26,717 nucleotides of DNA from Podochytrium sp. JEL0797 (GCA_027596195.1 JADGJG010000269.1:1-26717), one strand, 5' to 3'. Shown: positions 1-12,279, counted from the first letter of the stretch. The notes: generated by a model not told the origin, from the sequence alone. Made by a program: numbers and translations.

Positions 1-3
1 CCC

Positions 4-50
<47 letters not shown>

Positions 51-67
51 CCCCCCCCCCGCCGCCC
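1..67. repeat. Poly-C tract at window start
   Basis: Almost pure C for about 60 bases, broken only by a few G. It carries no gene and is not a TTAGGG-type telomere. A homopolymer at the very edge suggests a contig end or a sequencing/assembly artefact, although real G/C homopolymer runs also occur inside this window (for example 12670-12685 and 17277-17288). Confidence 0.9.
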
Positions 68-718
68 GGGGCAACACTCATAATAAAGCCATGCATCTGG
101 CCAGACATCCTTCCTGTCATTCAGAATCAGGGGATGCATGTTGATTTGGACTGGTTTGCCGTCCACCATGCAAACCAACTGTTTTTTTTTGGATATTGAT
201 ATGCGAGAGGAGAGGAAGTGGAAGCAATCAAAGACGTGTGTGATAGTTTCAAGGGGCAGAGTGAGGGTGGTGTGGGATATCCTGCTCCACGCCTCCACCC
301 AATCTAATGATGCGTTAATATTTTTATCCTCATTTGATTCTATCTTTATTGAATCGTTGTTCGTTCTTTGCAAGGGATTTTGTGAGCCCCCCTTCCGTGA
401 AATTCAGGATTCCCTTTCAAAACGGTTCGCACAAACGGTTTCAGGTCCGTGGTCTCGTCGATTCGAAATCTTGACGCTCCTGGGATGATGTTCTTGGTCT
501 GGTTCTCCAAGAATCGAGATCGCGCCGCTTCTGATGTTCTCGAGAGTTTTGTTTGACTTTTAAGTTTTTGTGTAGCCGTCGTTCTTGGGTGAATCTGCCC
601 GAACAGCCCGCCTCGAGAAGGTGCACACTGCAACAACACCATTCCGAATACGATCCTCGGGCAGCAACCACCTTGCCTTCGCGACTCGTCAAAATGTTTT
701 CTTTTTGTTTTGTCCAAA
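68..718. other. Leader/intergenic region before NELF-A
   Basis: No reading frame here resembles a known family. The longest frames lack splice partners and look like chance openings. The last part should hold the promoter and 5' leader of the gene starting at 719. I see no clear TATA box. The base composition is mixed, with T-rich stretches around 320-370 and 540-570. Confidence 0.5.
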
Positions 719-2834
719 ATGGCTTCCACTCCGGGCAAGATCGATTCGCAGTGGGTGTCACTTGCACTTGTAGTAGTCAACCGCACCTTCTCACCCCCTG
801 TTTAGACTCGAAGACTTTCTGTCGTTCTACATTGTCAAGAGCCAGCCCGTGTGGCCAGTGAGTGATTTGTTTGTTTGTTTTTGTAATTAACACTCTTTTG
901 CAGATCGCGGACCAGATTGCGCCCCAGTTTGAAAACAGCAACATTTTCCGCCTCCTCGCTTTGTCGTGGGCGCTTCCTCGCGAGCAACTCGCCGTGTTTG
1001 CCAAGTGGGGCGACGCCAAAACGCAGCAAGTCGTGCACCGCAAAGCAAAGTGCGCCTTTCTGCTGTCGCTGCTTTTCGTGTCGCGAAAGAAGCTTCGTGG
1101 CTTAGGGGATTCTGCGGCGCAGGTTTGCGTGTCTTTCGTTTCCTAGTGGCTTTCTAGGACCCTTCGAACACCCCCCCTCCTCACTCCCACTTCACACACG
1201 CCCCACACCCCCACACAGCTCGTCAACAAGGTCATCGAAACAGACGACGACGACCTCGTCAATGCCATTGCCCAAATGATCCGTCCCTTCATCGCAGAAG
1301 AGAACCCTGGCCTCAACCTCGAAATCGACAAGACCCGGCCCCTCTTTGCCACAGCCGTCAAAGACCTCGAGGACATGCGTAAGCATCCATCCCCACACCC
1401 AACCAACCAAACGCGTTAACCTCCCCATCCAGTCGCAAAGCACGACGTCAACTTCACCCCAAACGTCTACCGATACCTCAACCCCAACGTGACCGACTCG
1501 GAGATGCAGCAACCGCGCAACTCGACCTCAGAGTTCCGCATCCAAAATACGTGGTGTCTCGAACCCGCCTCGTCGTCTTCTGCTGCGCCTGCGACCCCCA
1601 TTCCCGACTTGAAGAAAACCTGCCAAATCATGGCCGACTCCAACAAGGCCCTGTTTGGCCCACAACTCAACTTCAAAAAGAGCGACGGACTCGAAGCCCT
1701 CATGAAGGAGCGCGAGGCGAGGAAAAAATATTGGGAAGAGTTTGAATTGCAGAAAGGTACCTTTTGTTTTTGTTTTCCGTTCGTTGATGGTTGAAGCTCA
1801 CCTCACAAACGATCGCTTAACTCACACACGATCCACTCCAAACAGCCAACACAACCCCCACATCCGCTGTCCTGCCGAATCCACTGCCAGTCCCCCTTTT
1901 CCCCTCCAGCAGCTCGAGCACACACCCGCCCGCCAAACGCCCTTCCATTTCGAAACCCTCAGGCCTTCAACCTCCTCAAAAACGCGCCTCTCTCTCGCAT
2001 ATCCGTCCAAAAGCAGCTATTGGCCAGGGCCTCCAAACGACCAAAAAAGTCATGATGCTCGACACGGATTTCATTGTGAACGAAGAGAAGGCCAAGTTTG
2101 AGGCCAAAAAGAAGCAGGAAGAGGATGCGGCTGCGGAGGCGGCGCGCAAGCGGAAGGATGTGGAGGAAAAAAAGTATGCCGTGCAGCATGCGAAGGAGTT
2201 GAAGGAGCGTGAATTGAATGAGCGCAAGTTGCAGAAGGAGAGGGCTGTGGAGGAGAGAAAGCAGCGTGAAATTGATGAGAAGCAAAAGAGGGAGGAGGAG
2301 AGAATCAAGAGGGAGGAAACGAGGAGGTTGCGGGAAGAAGAGGATCGTTTGCGAGAAGGTATTTTGTTTCCGTTGCTTTCGTTGTTTTGACCTTATATGC
2401 TTATATTGTTTCTAACCCTCCAATTTCTTTAGAACGCAGAAAGATTCCACTTCCACCGATTCCCGAAATCACGCCCGATCTTCCCGCTCCAGTGGCCCCA
2501 CCCGCACCTGTTGTTCCACCCGTCCATCAAGGACCCACAGCCGAATCTGTTCTGGGAGCAGATATTGTGAACGTGAGCGAAGAAGACGTGGCGCTCGTGC
2601 AGCAGTTTTTGTCGGGCCGTTATGGTACGTTTCAATTCACGTGTTTTCGTGTACTAATTGACTGAACGCCCCCCTGCAAACACAGACAAAACCAACACAA
2701 CCAAGGAGATCAAGCTTTCGGAAGCGACGGTGACGGATGCAGTATCGGGGATCACGCAGGCGCATACATTGTATCTTGTGTTGGATTATGAGCAGTGCAA
2801 GTGGCGCAAGGTTAAGAGAAAGCGCAGAGTGTAG
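719..2834 (+). CDS. NELFA: Negative elongation factor A (NELF-A) homologue
   Basis: Exons: 719-750, 806-857, 904-1122, 1219-1378, 1433-1756, 1846-2358, 2433-2624, 2686-2834; 546 residues, close to the 528 of human NELF-A. NELF-A belongs to the nuclear complex that holds RNA polymerase II in promoter-proximal pausing. The order of similar blocks matches the animal protein. An N-terminal helical part includes NPGLNLEIDKTRP, like the animal NxNLELEEQNP block, and then YRYLNPNV, like QYLNKNA. A middle linker contains KKVMMLDTDFIV, like GVKLLDISEL. The C-terminus has IKLSE and ends YEQCKWRKVKRKRRV, like the animal NYATGQWTRFKKYKP. Residues ~337-433 form a long Lys/Glu-rich coiled coil that is not prominent in animals. 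The ATG at 719 was chosen because only the donor at 751 keeps frame into exon 2. The next gene starts 97 bp downstream on the same strand. Confidence 0.85.
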
Positions 2835-2931
2835 ATTGTTTCTTAATTTGATATATTTGCTGAAGAATGCGAGGGAGAAGAGATGGGGGAGCGTGTCGCA
2901 ACAACAAAAGCAAAACAAAAAACTTCTCCGC

Positions 2932-5449
2932 ATGGCCGCCCGAAGTTCACCCACACGGCCATCCTCGGCGCCCCACAACGTACTACGGTCACCCAAGAGC
3001 GCCACTGGCGAGGAGCACGCCAGCGGACAAGACGGCGCAAGCACCCCCACGTGAGTAGTCCCCTGTCCAGTCCCCACTCCTCGCTTATCGCACCAACCCA
3101 GCCTCGTCCAACAAGCCGCCGAGCTCAAACACGTGGGCATGCACACGCGCCTCATCAAACCCACCGACGAAGTCTTCAACCCAAAGGACCCCAACATCAA
3201 ACAGGTACATGAATCAACCTCTCGCTCTCTTCGCCTTCGCTGACCCCCTCTCTCCTCCCCTCTCTCCCCCAAGGACCTAATCCGTATGATCGCCCAATAC
3301 CTCTCCGACGAAGGGTACCACGCCTCCAAAACAACCCTCCTCGACGAATCGAACGTCAAATCCCTCGAACGCTTAGACCACTCTCTCGACGTGAAACGCG
3401 TCAAAAAGTGCATCCTCGATGGAGACTGGCCCGAAGTGGACCGCATCTGCGCGAGTATCCCGGGAAAGGGGATTGTGAAGAACCAGAAGGCGTTTTTGTA
3501 TGTTGTGTATCGGCAGCAGTTTTTGGAGTATATTGAGCATCATGAGATTCAGAAGGTGAGGGTGGGTGGTTGGGGGGGGGGGGCGTGATGGATTTTGTAG
3601 GCGCGAGGAGCGAGCGAGGCGAAGCTTGAGTTTCGCCGATTTTCAGGTCTTGGAGGCAGTGCGGCCAAACACATCCTACGAAATGCATACCATCAGAATC
3701 CCCATGAGTGCGATTCAGCACTATCCTTAGCCAACGTCGAAATTCTCAACCGAAAAAACACGCCAGGCCTTCACCCACCTCTCGAAACGCCTCAAACCCC
3801 TCGAACACTACCAAACCACTCCCAACGAATTCAAAGACCTTTGTTACCTCTTGACCTCGAAATCCGTGCAAGACGTGCCGTCGTTCAAAAATTGGGAGGG
3901 AATCGGTCCTTCTCGGTGTGTTGCGAACTTCCTCCCATTCTTTGCGCTTCAATCCCCCCTGTCAACTGAATTTCCAATTTGGAACGTGTTGTTAGGGAAA
4001 AACTCGTGGAGCTGTTCCAAACGATGCTCGAGTCGGATTTCACAAACAAACAGAACCTCGGAACGTCCTTCATCCCCCCACACCGACTGCTAGGACTGTT
4101 GAGACAAGCGGTCGCATACCAAGTGGAATTCTCGAGGTATCACCCGAGAGTGGCGCCAAGAATAACAACGTGAGTTTTTTGGGGGGGGGTAAGTTTTATC
4201 GGCCATGCACTCAACGAGGTTTTCAATGTCAAGACTGCTTCAAAACTTCCAATCCGTTGTGATCCCAAACGCGGTGCGCAAAACGTATTCGGGACACAAG
4301 GGGCACGTCAAGTGTGCCGAGTTTGTGGGTGAATTGGGGACACAGTTGATTTCGGGATCCATGTAAGAGAAACTGGGGGCGAGAGTGTAACTCCCAATTT
4401 TTTTAACGGCTTTTATTCGAATCAGCGACAACGCTTGTCGATTGTGGAACACGGATTCCGGTGCTTGCGTTGGGACCCTGGAAGGACATGACTCTTGTGT
4501 CTGGGATGTGGCTTCCAACAAGGTTGGAAACTTTGCAGCGAGTGGGTCAGGCGATGGAACTGTCAAGGTGAAAGATGTTGATCGTTTTCAAACTCGGGGC
4601 ACTTGCATTGACTCCTGGGATTTACGTAGATTTGGGATCTTGCGAAAATGCAGTGCGCTCAGACTCTCAAGGCCTCCACAGCGGACATCTATTCTGTCGA
4701 ATATCATCCTGGAAATGTATGTCTTCCTGTTCTTGCAGAGTGAACCCTTGTTGGTTGTTTTGCCAATCTCTCAACACACCCATCACCAACAGAACCACAT
4801 TGTCACTGGAGGCTACGACACCGTCATCCGCCTCTTCGACATTGAACGCAACGTAGTCGTCAAAACCTTCTCAGGCCACTCCCTCTCCGTCACAAAGGCC
4901 ATCTTCTCCCCCATCGGAAACCTCCTCATCTCCGCCTCCAAAGACTCAACCATCAAATTCTGGGACATAATCTCCGGGCTCTGTATCAAAACCATCACGT
5001 CGCATCTCGGGGAGGTGACGTCCGTGGACATGAGTCCGAGTGGGACGTTGTTGGTCAGTTCTTCGAAAGACAATTCGAACCGGTTGTGGGATATGAGAAC
5101 GGTTGTGCAGAGTGTGAGGCGGTTTAAGGGGCATCAGAATACGAGCAAGAATTTTATAAGGTGTGCGTTTGCGGGGGAGTCGTTGGTTGTGGGTGGTTCT
5201 GAGGTGAGAAGGAATTTTTCCCCTTTTCGGAGTCTTGCAAGTTAAATTTACTGGGTTTTGCAGGACTCGATGGTTCATTTGTGGGATGTGGAGAAGGGCA
5301 ATTTGTTGTCACGGTTGTCTGGACACGGTGGGGTTGTGTATTCGGCGCGGTGGAATTCGAGCCAGAGTTTGTTGTGTAGTAGTAGTGACGATCGGACGCT
5401 CAAGACGTGGTGGTTTGATCCGTCAAAACCGGTCGTTTCGCAATATTGA
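2932..5449 (+). CDS. LisH-CTLH domain WD40-repeat protein
   Basis: Exons: 2932-3050, 3102-3204, 3274-3555, 3767-3915, 3996-4169, 4234-4362, 4426-4567, 4630-4716, 4793-5203, 5264-5449; 593 residues. Residues 1-74 are a Ser/Pro-rich, probably disordered head. A LisH motif ([17 protein letters not shown], ~75-105) is followed by a CTLH-type helical segment (~121-215), which includes [13 protein letters not shown]. Seven WD40 blades run from [11 protein letters not shown] (~295) to the end; most close in W/F-D or W-N pairs such as RLWN, KIWD, RLFD, KFWD, RLWD and HLWD. LisH-CTLH-WD40 architecture is shared with SMU1 (splicing) and WDR26/GID7 (ubiquitin ligase scaffolds). Such proteins dimerise through LisH and bind partners on the propeller. 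I cannot assign it to one of those orthologue groups. Intron 3 (3556-3766, 211 nt) is the longest and might hide a small extra exon. Confidence 0.88.
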
Positions 5450-5498
5450 TGATCAAGAAGATTTCGGCTATGCAGAAACACATTTTTGATTTCCAGAA

Positions 5499-7390
5499 AT
5501 GCAAGCGGAAAAGACAAAGCGGCCCGCGAGTGAGTAATGCCCCTCACGGGCATCGCACCCCCGGAACGGACCCGCTAACGATCCCATCCTTAGACACGGC
5601 GTTTAAGCAGCAGCGCCTCAAGGCCTGGCAGCCGATCCTGACGCCCAAGACGGTGCTTCCGGCCTTCTTCCTTCTCGGCGTGGTCTTTGTGCCTATCGGC
5701 GTGGGGCTGTACATTGCGTCGAACAACGTACGTGGTTGTGCTGTGCTGGGTGGTGTAGTGGTGGTTGTGGTGGAGTGGAGTGCGGGCGGGGCGTGAAGCC
5801 AGTGCGATCAGTGGGGGGATTCAGTGGCTGACCCCCACCCAAACGCCCGGACCCCCCGCTCCCCTCGAACTGGCACTCTTTGTCTGCAGGGATGATCGCT
5901 TCCCACCCTCCCTGCGCGCAGAGTACCTCGGAACAATGACCCCCCCACCCTCTTGATTGATTTCCCAGATTGACAATCTCCCTTCTACCACACACACACA
6001 CAACCCAGGTCCAAGAACTCATTTTCGACTACACAAACTGCAACGCGAACCCACCCATCGTAGCCCCCGTCACCGCCATGTCCTACGCCAACAACCAATG
6101 CACCGTCTCCTTCAACGTGCCCAACGACATGCACGGGCCCGTCTTCATGTACTACCGCCTCACAAACTTTTACCAGAACCACAGACGCTACGTCAAGTCC
6201 TTCGACGCGAACCAACTCGCCAATATTGGCGTCAACAACAACTCCCCACCCCCGGCCCCATCGTCCGTGTGTTCTCCGCTCTCGAAACCCACGGATGCCC
6301 CTGTTGGGACGTACAAGTGGGTTCCGACTGTGGATGGTGCTCAGACTTTTGATTCGAATGCGGTGATTTATCCGTGTGGGTTGATTGCCAACTCGTACTT
6401 TTCTGGTGCGTTTGATTTTTTTTTTCATTTCCGTGTTGCGTCGTTTGGAGATGGCCTCGGAAGGAAAGACTTGCGATTGGAATACAGAAATGCAGTCTGC
6501 TGTATGGATTTCTCTCACTCGGAGAATGATCGTTGTGCGGAAATCGCGTCGATCCCCCCCGCCTCGGCCGTTTGTTAATTATCTTTCCCAAACAGACGTC
6601 ATCAGCGACCTGACTCAACCCTCCGTTCCCGGTTCCTCCGCCATCAAATTCGCCAACACGGGTCTCGCGTGGCCATCGGACGCGGCCAAATTCCAAACCA
6701 GCACCCTCTTCGCGCCTGGTACAGTTTCCGGAAACCTGACAACGATGGTGTTCCCACCACCCCAATGGATCGCTTCGTTCCCGGAATACGCGAACGGATA
6801 CACGACGGCGAATTACCCGAATGTTGCGAATATGGAGAGATTCCAGGTGTGGATGAGACCGGCTGGGCTTCCCAACTTTAGAAAGTTGTGGGGTCGGCTG
6901 GATTCAGATTTGCTTGCTGGGCAGTATCAAATTGTGATTACCAACAGTTGAGTCCCCTTGGTTTTTTGAGTGCGCGCATTTCTCGCGCATTTCAAGTTTT
7001 TTTGCTGATTTGTTTTCTCTCGTGTTCCGTTTTCTCATTCAGACTTCAACGTCAACACTTTTGGTGGAACCAAATCGATTGTTATTTCGACCGTGTCCAT
7101 CTTGGGTGGAAAGAATCCGTTCTTGGGAATCGCGTACATTGTGGTTGGAATCGTGTGCTGGATTTTGGGACTCTTGTTCTTGCTGAGACACATGGTAAAG
7201 CCAAGGTAACCAACACACTCAAAGCCTGCTTTTAAATTCTGGGCGTGTCTTGCTAACCCACACACTCTTTTTTCGTGGCGTTGACAGAAAATTGGGTGAT
7301 TATACGTACCTTTCCTGGAATCAACCCCAGCGCAATGCTGCTCCTCAGGATGGTGGTAACAATGTGGGTGGTCCATCGGGGCAGCACTGA
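5499..7390 (+). CDS. CDC50: CDC50/LEM3 family phospholipid flippase subunit
   Basis: Exons: 5499-5529, 5594-5727, 6009-6405, 6596-6946, 7043-7205, 7288-7390; 392 residues, typical of the family (TMEM30 in animals; Cdc50, Lem3 and Crf1 in yeast). It is the beta subunit of P4-ATPases, which move aminophospholipids to the cytosolic leaflet in Golgi, endosome and plasma membranes. The signature [14 protein letters not shown] sits just before transmembrane segment 1 (~30-53). A long lumenal domain follows with conserved Cys ([18 protein letters not shown]), the block [17 protein letters not shown] and the C-terminal [15 protein letters not shown]. Transmembrane segment 2 is ~330-353, and a short cytosolic Gln/Asn/Gly-rich tail ends the protein. 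The ATG at 5499 was chosen because it splices in frame (A|AC) into the signature. Intron 2 (5728-6008, 281 nt) is long for this gene. It starts only 49 bp after the WD40 gene. Confidence 0.95.
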
Positions 7391-7558
7391 TTGGGAGGGG
7401 GTGGGGTTGTGTGGTGGGGGTTTTTGGTTTTTTTTTCTTGTTTTTGTTGGAAAGGATGAAATGTCTCATTGTTGCGTTGCCCAATTGTACGAATAAGTGA
7501 CGAAGAAGGGATGAACAAGAGAACGAAGAGAGAGAAAGAAATCGTTTTGTTTTCCAAA

Positions 7559-10500
7559 ATGAACCACCTCACGGTCACTCCGCTTGCCCTGCAGCTCAAG
7601 CCGCTGATCGACTTCCTGCTAAGGACACCCTCTGGCGAGCAGGCAGCGCAGGCGGATGCGCTGAATGCGCGGCACACGGCCATCGAACACCTTGTCGGGA
7701 TGAAGGCCCAGTACGACGCGAATCCTGGCGCGAGCACCGGCATAGTGATGGTACTCCCTGCCTGCAGCATTTCTAGTACTAACACCTGCCCCAGTGGTGC
7801 ATCGATCTGCTTGCCGCCCTTCCCGGTACCTCAGCACCACAAAGCGAATCCGCATACTGAACACTCCCCTCGCAGTGCCGCCCATCCCCTTCCGCAGCTA
7901 CGAAGAACTGATCACCTTCCGCCGCTCAGACCAACTGGTCGAATCGCTCATTACCCTTCTCGTTACCGCAGTCAGAAACCCGCAGCCACTGCCCACCAAC
8001 CCCCCATCCACAAACGCCGAGCTCTTCATCAATGTATAACCCCCCATATTGCAATTGCCTGTATCGAAACCCTACGATTCAACTTGGAAACACATATTCA
8101 GACCATTTATGATCTCGCCGTGTTGCGTTGGCTCATGTTTGCCGTGATTTCCGCAACGCCGGAAATCTCGCTAGTGCCCTTGTTTCTGTATTCGTCGGAA
8201 CGATTGTACGAGTTTGGAAATCCAGTTTTTGAATCTGTGCGCGATCGAAGGTAAAACCGCGGTGCTTTGTTTTGTTTGAGCTTGGATGGCTGAGATTCCG
8301 CCGAACGGTTGCGTTTCGTCGATTGCACGGATTGAATATTGAATATCGGAAACAAATGCACTCCTTGCTGTTTCCGCAATTGCTGACTCCTGCCTTGGCC
8401 TTCGGCAGACCCATCAACATGACCCAGGCACACACTTCTCGAGCCGACGAATATTTGCGTGTGATGGGATCCACTGTATCCCATGACTTGATATCAGACA
8501 GGTAATTCAAAGCGTGACCACCTTCCAACAAAGAAGCCTGCGGAATCCGATTCGTTTTTATTTTTCAACAGCTTGTGCGATTTGTTCATCAACCATTACG
8601 CGGACGGGATTGTAAGCGAAGCCAATGGAGTCGAAAAGGGTATTTGATTCCCTTCCACGACTCGCTTTCCACAAGCGTCTCCAATGTTTTTCCCCCCACA
8701 GAAAAATACAAACGCAGGGTGCTTGGCTTCTTTCTCACAGTGTTGCATTTATATCCTCAAATCATTTCTTGTGTGTATATTTTCTTTCCCCCCTGTTCCT
8801 GCTCGATGATTTGCCTGTTGTCTCACTCCCAAAAAAACGCGCAGCATTGGGTCCGAAATTCGTTACCCGCCTCCAATCATCCCGCGTCTCCCTCTACAAA
8901 CTCTCCATCCTCGAAACACTCCTCAAATACTCCCAATTCAAAACATTCCCTTCGAGGGTCGACAAATCCGTGAGCGAGTTTTGTGTTTCCTCGCTAGAAG
9001 GCTTGCTGCAGACGCACATGGCGCTTTTGAACCCCGCGCTCTGTGACATATTCTGTGGACTCGAGCAGATTCATTTTGAGGCGTGTGGTGGTGGGAAGGG
9101 GGGAGAGACGGGGTGGTTTGCGGGTGGGTTGGTGACGATGGGTATGGTGGAGACGGCGAGAGGTGTTTGTAAAACGGAGAGTGATGGGTTGTTGATGAGA
9201 GTTATTGACCGGGTATGTTGTTTATTTCGTGTTCTTGCATCTCAAGTGGGTGTGAATTTTCTGACGTTTTCATGATGTGTGTGCGCACAAATAGATCCAA
9301 GATTGGTTCCTTCAACGCGAAAAGGACAGTTCCTCTTCCACCGACCTCATCACTTCATTCACGCCTCAACTCGACCACCTCTGTTCCCTCCTTTCAAACC
9401 GCTGCGAGCACGAACAACTCCTCAAAGGTTCCTTCCCCACAAACCCCAATAACTCCACGAAAGCAATCAACAACCACCTCCTCCTGCTCCTGGAACTCTG
9501 CGGCCTCGGCCTCGGAAAGCAAAAAGCCGCCGAAATTTTCATTCACTTGATTCAAACATGCGCGAGGCCCGTGCTGAGTGTTCCGTTGGATCCGATCGCG
9601 TTGAGTCAAGCGGATATCGGGGAATTGAATACAGTGTATGTGGTGGGGAGTTTGAGGCTGGCTTGGAAGTCGAGGGATGGTGTCGCGGGGGCTTACAAGT
9701 TGAGCTTTTTTTTTCGTGTTTTGCGCCTCTCTCCGCCGTTTCTAAAAAGGGGAATGCAGATTGGCTCTGGAAGGAATTATGAAAACGGTTCCGGACGCGA
9801 AAACGGTGCTCAACCTGTGGTACCTCGTGATGGTGAATGACGAGCGCGTTTTGCATACCGATCGAGAACAGACAACTAAGTAAGCGAATTGACTTTGCTG
9901 GAATTCGTCTAAAAAGTCCTCACCCCAACTCAGAGCCCTTCTCGCTTCCCATTGGAAACGTCTCCTCGATCTCACAACCGACCCCTCCGTGACGTCCCCC
10001 ACACGCATTGTTCTCCTTCAAACAATCCAAGAACTGATCCCAACCATCAACACCCTCCTCGCGATCCAACCCATGACATCCCTCCTCGCCCCCTCCCTCC
10101 TCTCCATCTACTTTTCAATCGTAACCGACACAATCTCATCCCTCTTGGTCGCACGACAACGCCAAAAAGACCCCACCCTTGCCGCCCCCGCGACAACAGA
10201 CACCATCTCCATCAATGACCAAATCTCATCCCTTCACGAACTTTCGCGTGCGATTGGGAAATCGAGTGTCGGAGCAGCCCGGTTCGAAGGCACATTGGAT
10301 CTCTTGTTATCCAATATGATGCAGTTTCAAGTATTAGCGCCTTCAACGGATGCTGCCGTTGTTGCACTCGAAAAGGAGCTATTGCCGTTGAGTTTGGCCG
10401 CAACCCCTCCCCTCGTAGTAGGTAAAAGCAGTGGCTCAACCACACCCATGAGTGTAGACGCGGAAGCAAGTGGGGAGTTTAGTTTTTTGGATCGGTTGAA

Positions 10501-11688
10501 GGTGGGTAGTGGAGGTTTGGGAGGGATGGCCGGGGCGGAGGGGGAGGAGAAGGAGGAGGCGGGAGGGATTTTGTTTATTGAAAAGAAGGAGTTTGAGAAA
10601 CACAATTTGGATGTACTGATGGAGTTGCGGAGGAAACGGCGGCGTGTGGTGGATGCGAGTGAATGGTGTGTGATTGTTTTGGTGTGGGTGGGCCGTGTTT
10701 TTTTATGCTGACGATTGGATATTGGATTTTTTAGGTCGAGTGATTTCGAGACTTTTACGTCGTATTTGATCAACTGCTGTGTCGATTCGCAAGGTGAGAG
10801 CTTCGCTTCCGCCGTTTGTTTACTCGAAATTTTGAACGTCCACTATTTTGCCAGATTCGTTGCAACCTACCTTGATTTGCCTGGCCGAACGTCTTCACCA
10901 TGCACTTGGACTGCGTCCATTCGACTCTATTGCAACGGCGCTACCATTTTTGGAGCAATCTGCAAGGTCGGTGAACTTTTCAAAGCGCGGTGACTACTGC
11001 CATTCTAACGCGAAGACAAAACCGTTTTAGTGACAAGTCTGTTGTTGCAAAATTCAAAACGTACAAGGTTCTCTGGGAAGCAATGATGCTGATTGCACAA
11101 GGTTTGTTTTTTTCCCTTATTTCACAATCCCCGCAATTGCCGCAGCACGTTAAACCATGACAACTCCCAGATTCTACCGCGTTTGCAATCGTCAAAGAAG
11201 TTATTCGAATCCATTGCGCCCATCTCGTCACGTTCTGGTCTCGCAACTCGACCGTGCCCCATCGTCGCGCTGGGAAGGATTTTTCCATCGAGTTGGAATC
11301 CACTGAACGTTTGATTCGATTGATTGCTTTGGTGAGTTTTCGAGCTCAAAGAAAATGCAGACTAACTGACTGTTTCTCCTCCCTTCAGGTGACTCGACTC
11401 GGATCCCAAGCAACAGACTGCACCCTCCTCCTCCCCTTCATCAAAAGCAAGGACGTATCCGACCTCGTGACCTTATTCTGGGACATTTCCGACACACTGT
11501 CTGCGAACGGTGTGATTGTGAACGGCAAGATGGTTGTGGTGCCTGAAAACGAATCGGCCATGGATACCGGGGAAGTGGAAGGGAAGAAGGGGGTCTTGTT
11601 GGACCGGTTGAAGGACACGGTGGGGGGGATTGTGAAGCGGAATGTGGTGGAAATTGGGGCTGAGTTGGCGGTGTTGTTTTTGGTTTGA
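7559..11688 (+). CDS. Large alpha-helical protein, possible NELF-B/COBRA1-like
   Basis: Exons: 7559-7750, 7795-7825, 7876-8033, 8102-8250, 8295-8501, 8572-8639, 8702-8770, 8845-9212, 9295-9698, 9760-9879, 9934-10665, 10735-10793, 10855-10966, 11031-11101, 11171-11331, 11389-11688; 3,201 nt, 1,066 residues. It is Leu-rich throughout, with no signal peptide or membrane span, and looks like a HEAT/ARM-style solenoid. An acidic Gly/Glu insert, encoded at ~10500-10570, breaks the helices. By eye, two blocks recall NELF-B: RVDKSVSEFCVSSLEGLL beside the animal VDPCHKFTWCLDACI block, and LLLLLELCGLGLGKQKAAEI beside LLLLLRLLALGQGAWDMI. The protein is nearly twice the usual NELF-B length (~580), so the family call is tentative. 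A different HEAT-type scaffold, for example an Integrator or Mediator subunit, is not excluded. That the gene is real is well supported by frame continuity over 15 introns. Confidence 0.8.
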
Positions 11689-11769
11689 GGTGGAAGCATT
11701 TTTTAAAGTCAAAAGCAAATGAAAAAAGATTAACAGTGATGAAGTGGATTCGGAATGGTTGGGTGACTC

Positions 11770-12279
11770 TTGAAGAAGCTGCATGTGCTTGGGATGGAAC
11801 CTAATTTTTGTGAGATTCTTTCCGAGTTGCACGCGTTGGTCCGTTTGGAAATCCTCGGACTCTCAGGGAATCGGGACCTACCTTTGCCGACACAGCTGGG
11901 GCACCTCAAGAATCTGAGTTATCTGTGCATCTCAGGAACCAACGTATCTGGCTCAATTCCGTCAGAGTGGGGAAACCTTTGTAACCTGAAATTGTTGGAA
12001 CTCAACAACAACCCAGTCTTTCTGGCCCCATCCCGCCCCAGCTTGGAAACCTGCCTTCTCTCCAATATTTATGTCTGGAGTCATGCAACTTGTCCGGTTC
12101 CATTCCTCCAGAGCTTGGTTTGCTCACTAATTTGAAGTTCAAACAAACTGTCGGGCGAGGTTCCTGTGGAAATCCGTGATTTGGAGCATCTTGAGACATG
12201 TTGCTTGGACGGCAATCTCGACTTGACGTGTTCGTTCGATCTACAAATTGAATTACCGGTGACGCAAAAAAATGAATAA
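11770..12279 (+). pseudogene. Truncated, frameshifted leucine-rich-repeat gene
   Basis: The region reads as plant-type LRRs of the LxxLxLxxNxLSGxIPxxLGNL kind: LGHLKNLSYLCISGTNVSG, then [18 protein letters not shown], then [18 protein letters not shown] and [15 protein letters not shown]. These lie in three successive frames, with single-base shifts near 12015-12022 and near 12140. No ATG opens the frame: a TGA lies just upstream at 11764 and the repeat begins mid-domain, so the 5' part is missing. The tail (SGEVPV..DLEHLETCCLDGN..LTCSF) resembles the tail of the F-box/LRR remnant at 17470-18104, so both derive from one family. It lies 81 bp behind the preceding gene's stop. Confidence 0.75.

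Noticed and set aside
1..67. Poly-C tract as a telomere
   Set aside because: There is no repeating CCCTAA-type unit, only C with scattered G.
2637..3446. 269-codon minus-strand frame opposite the NELF-A/WD40 junction
   Set aside because: It lies across exons of two supported plus-strand genes and has no recognisable domain.
5728..6008. Minus-strand or plus-strand small gene inside CDC50 intron 2
   Set aside because: The open frames have no domain and the flanking splice sites join the CDC50 family sequence exactly.
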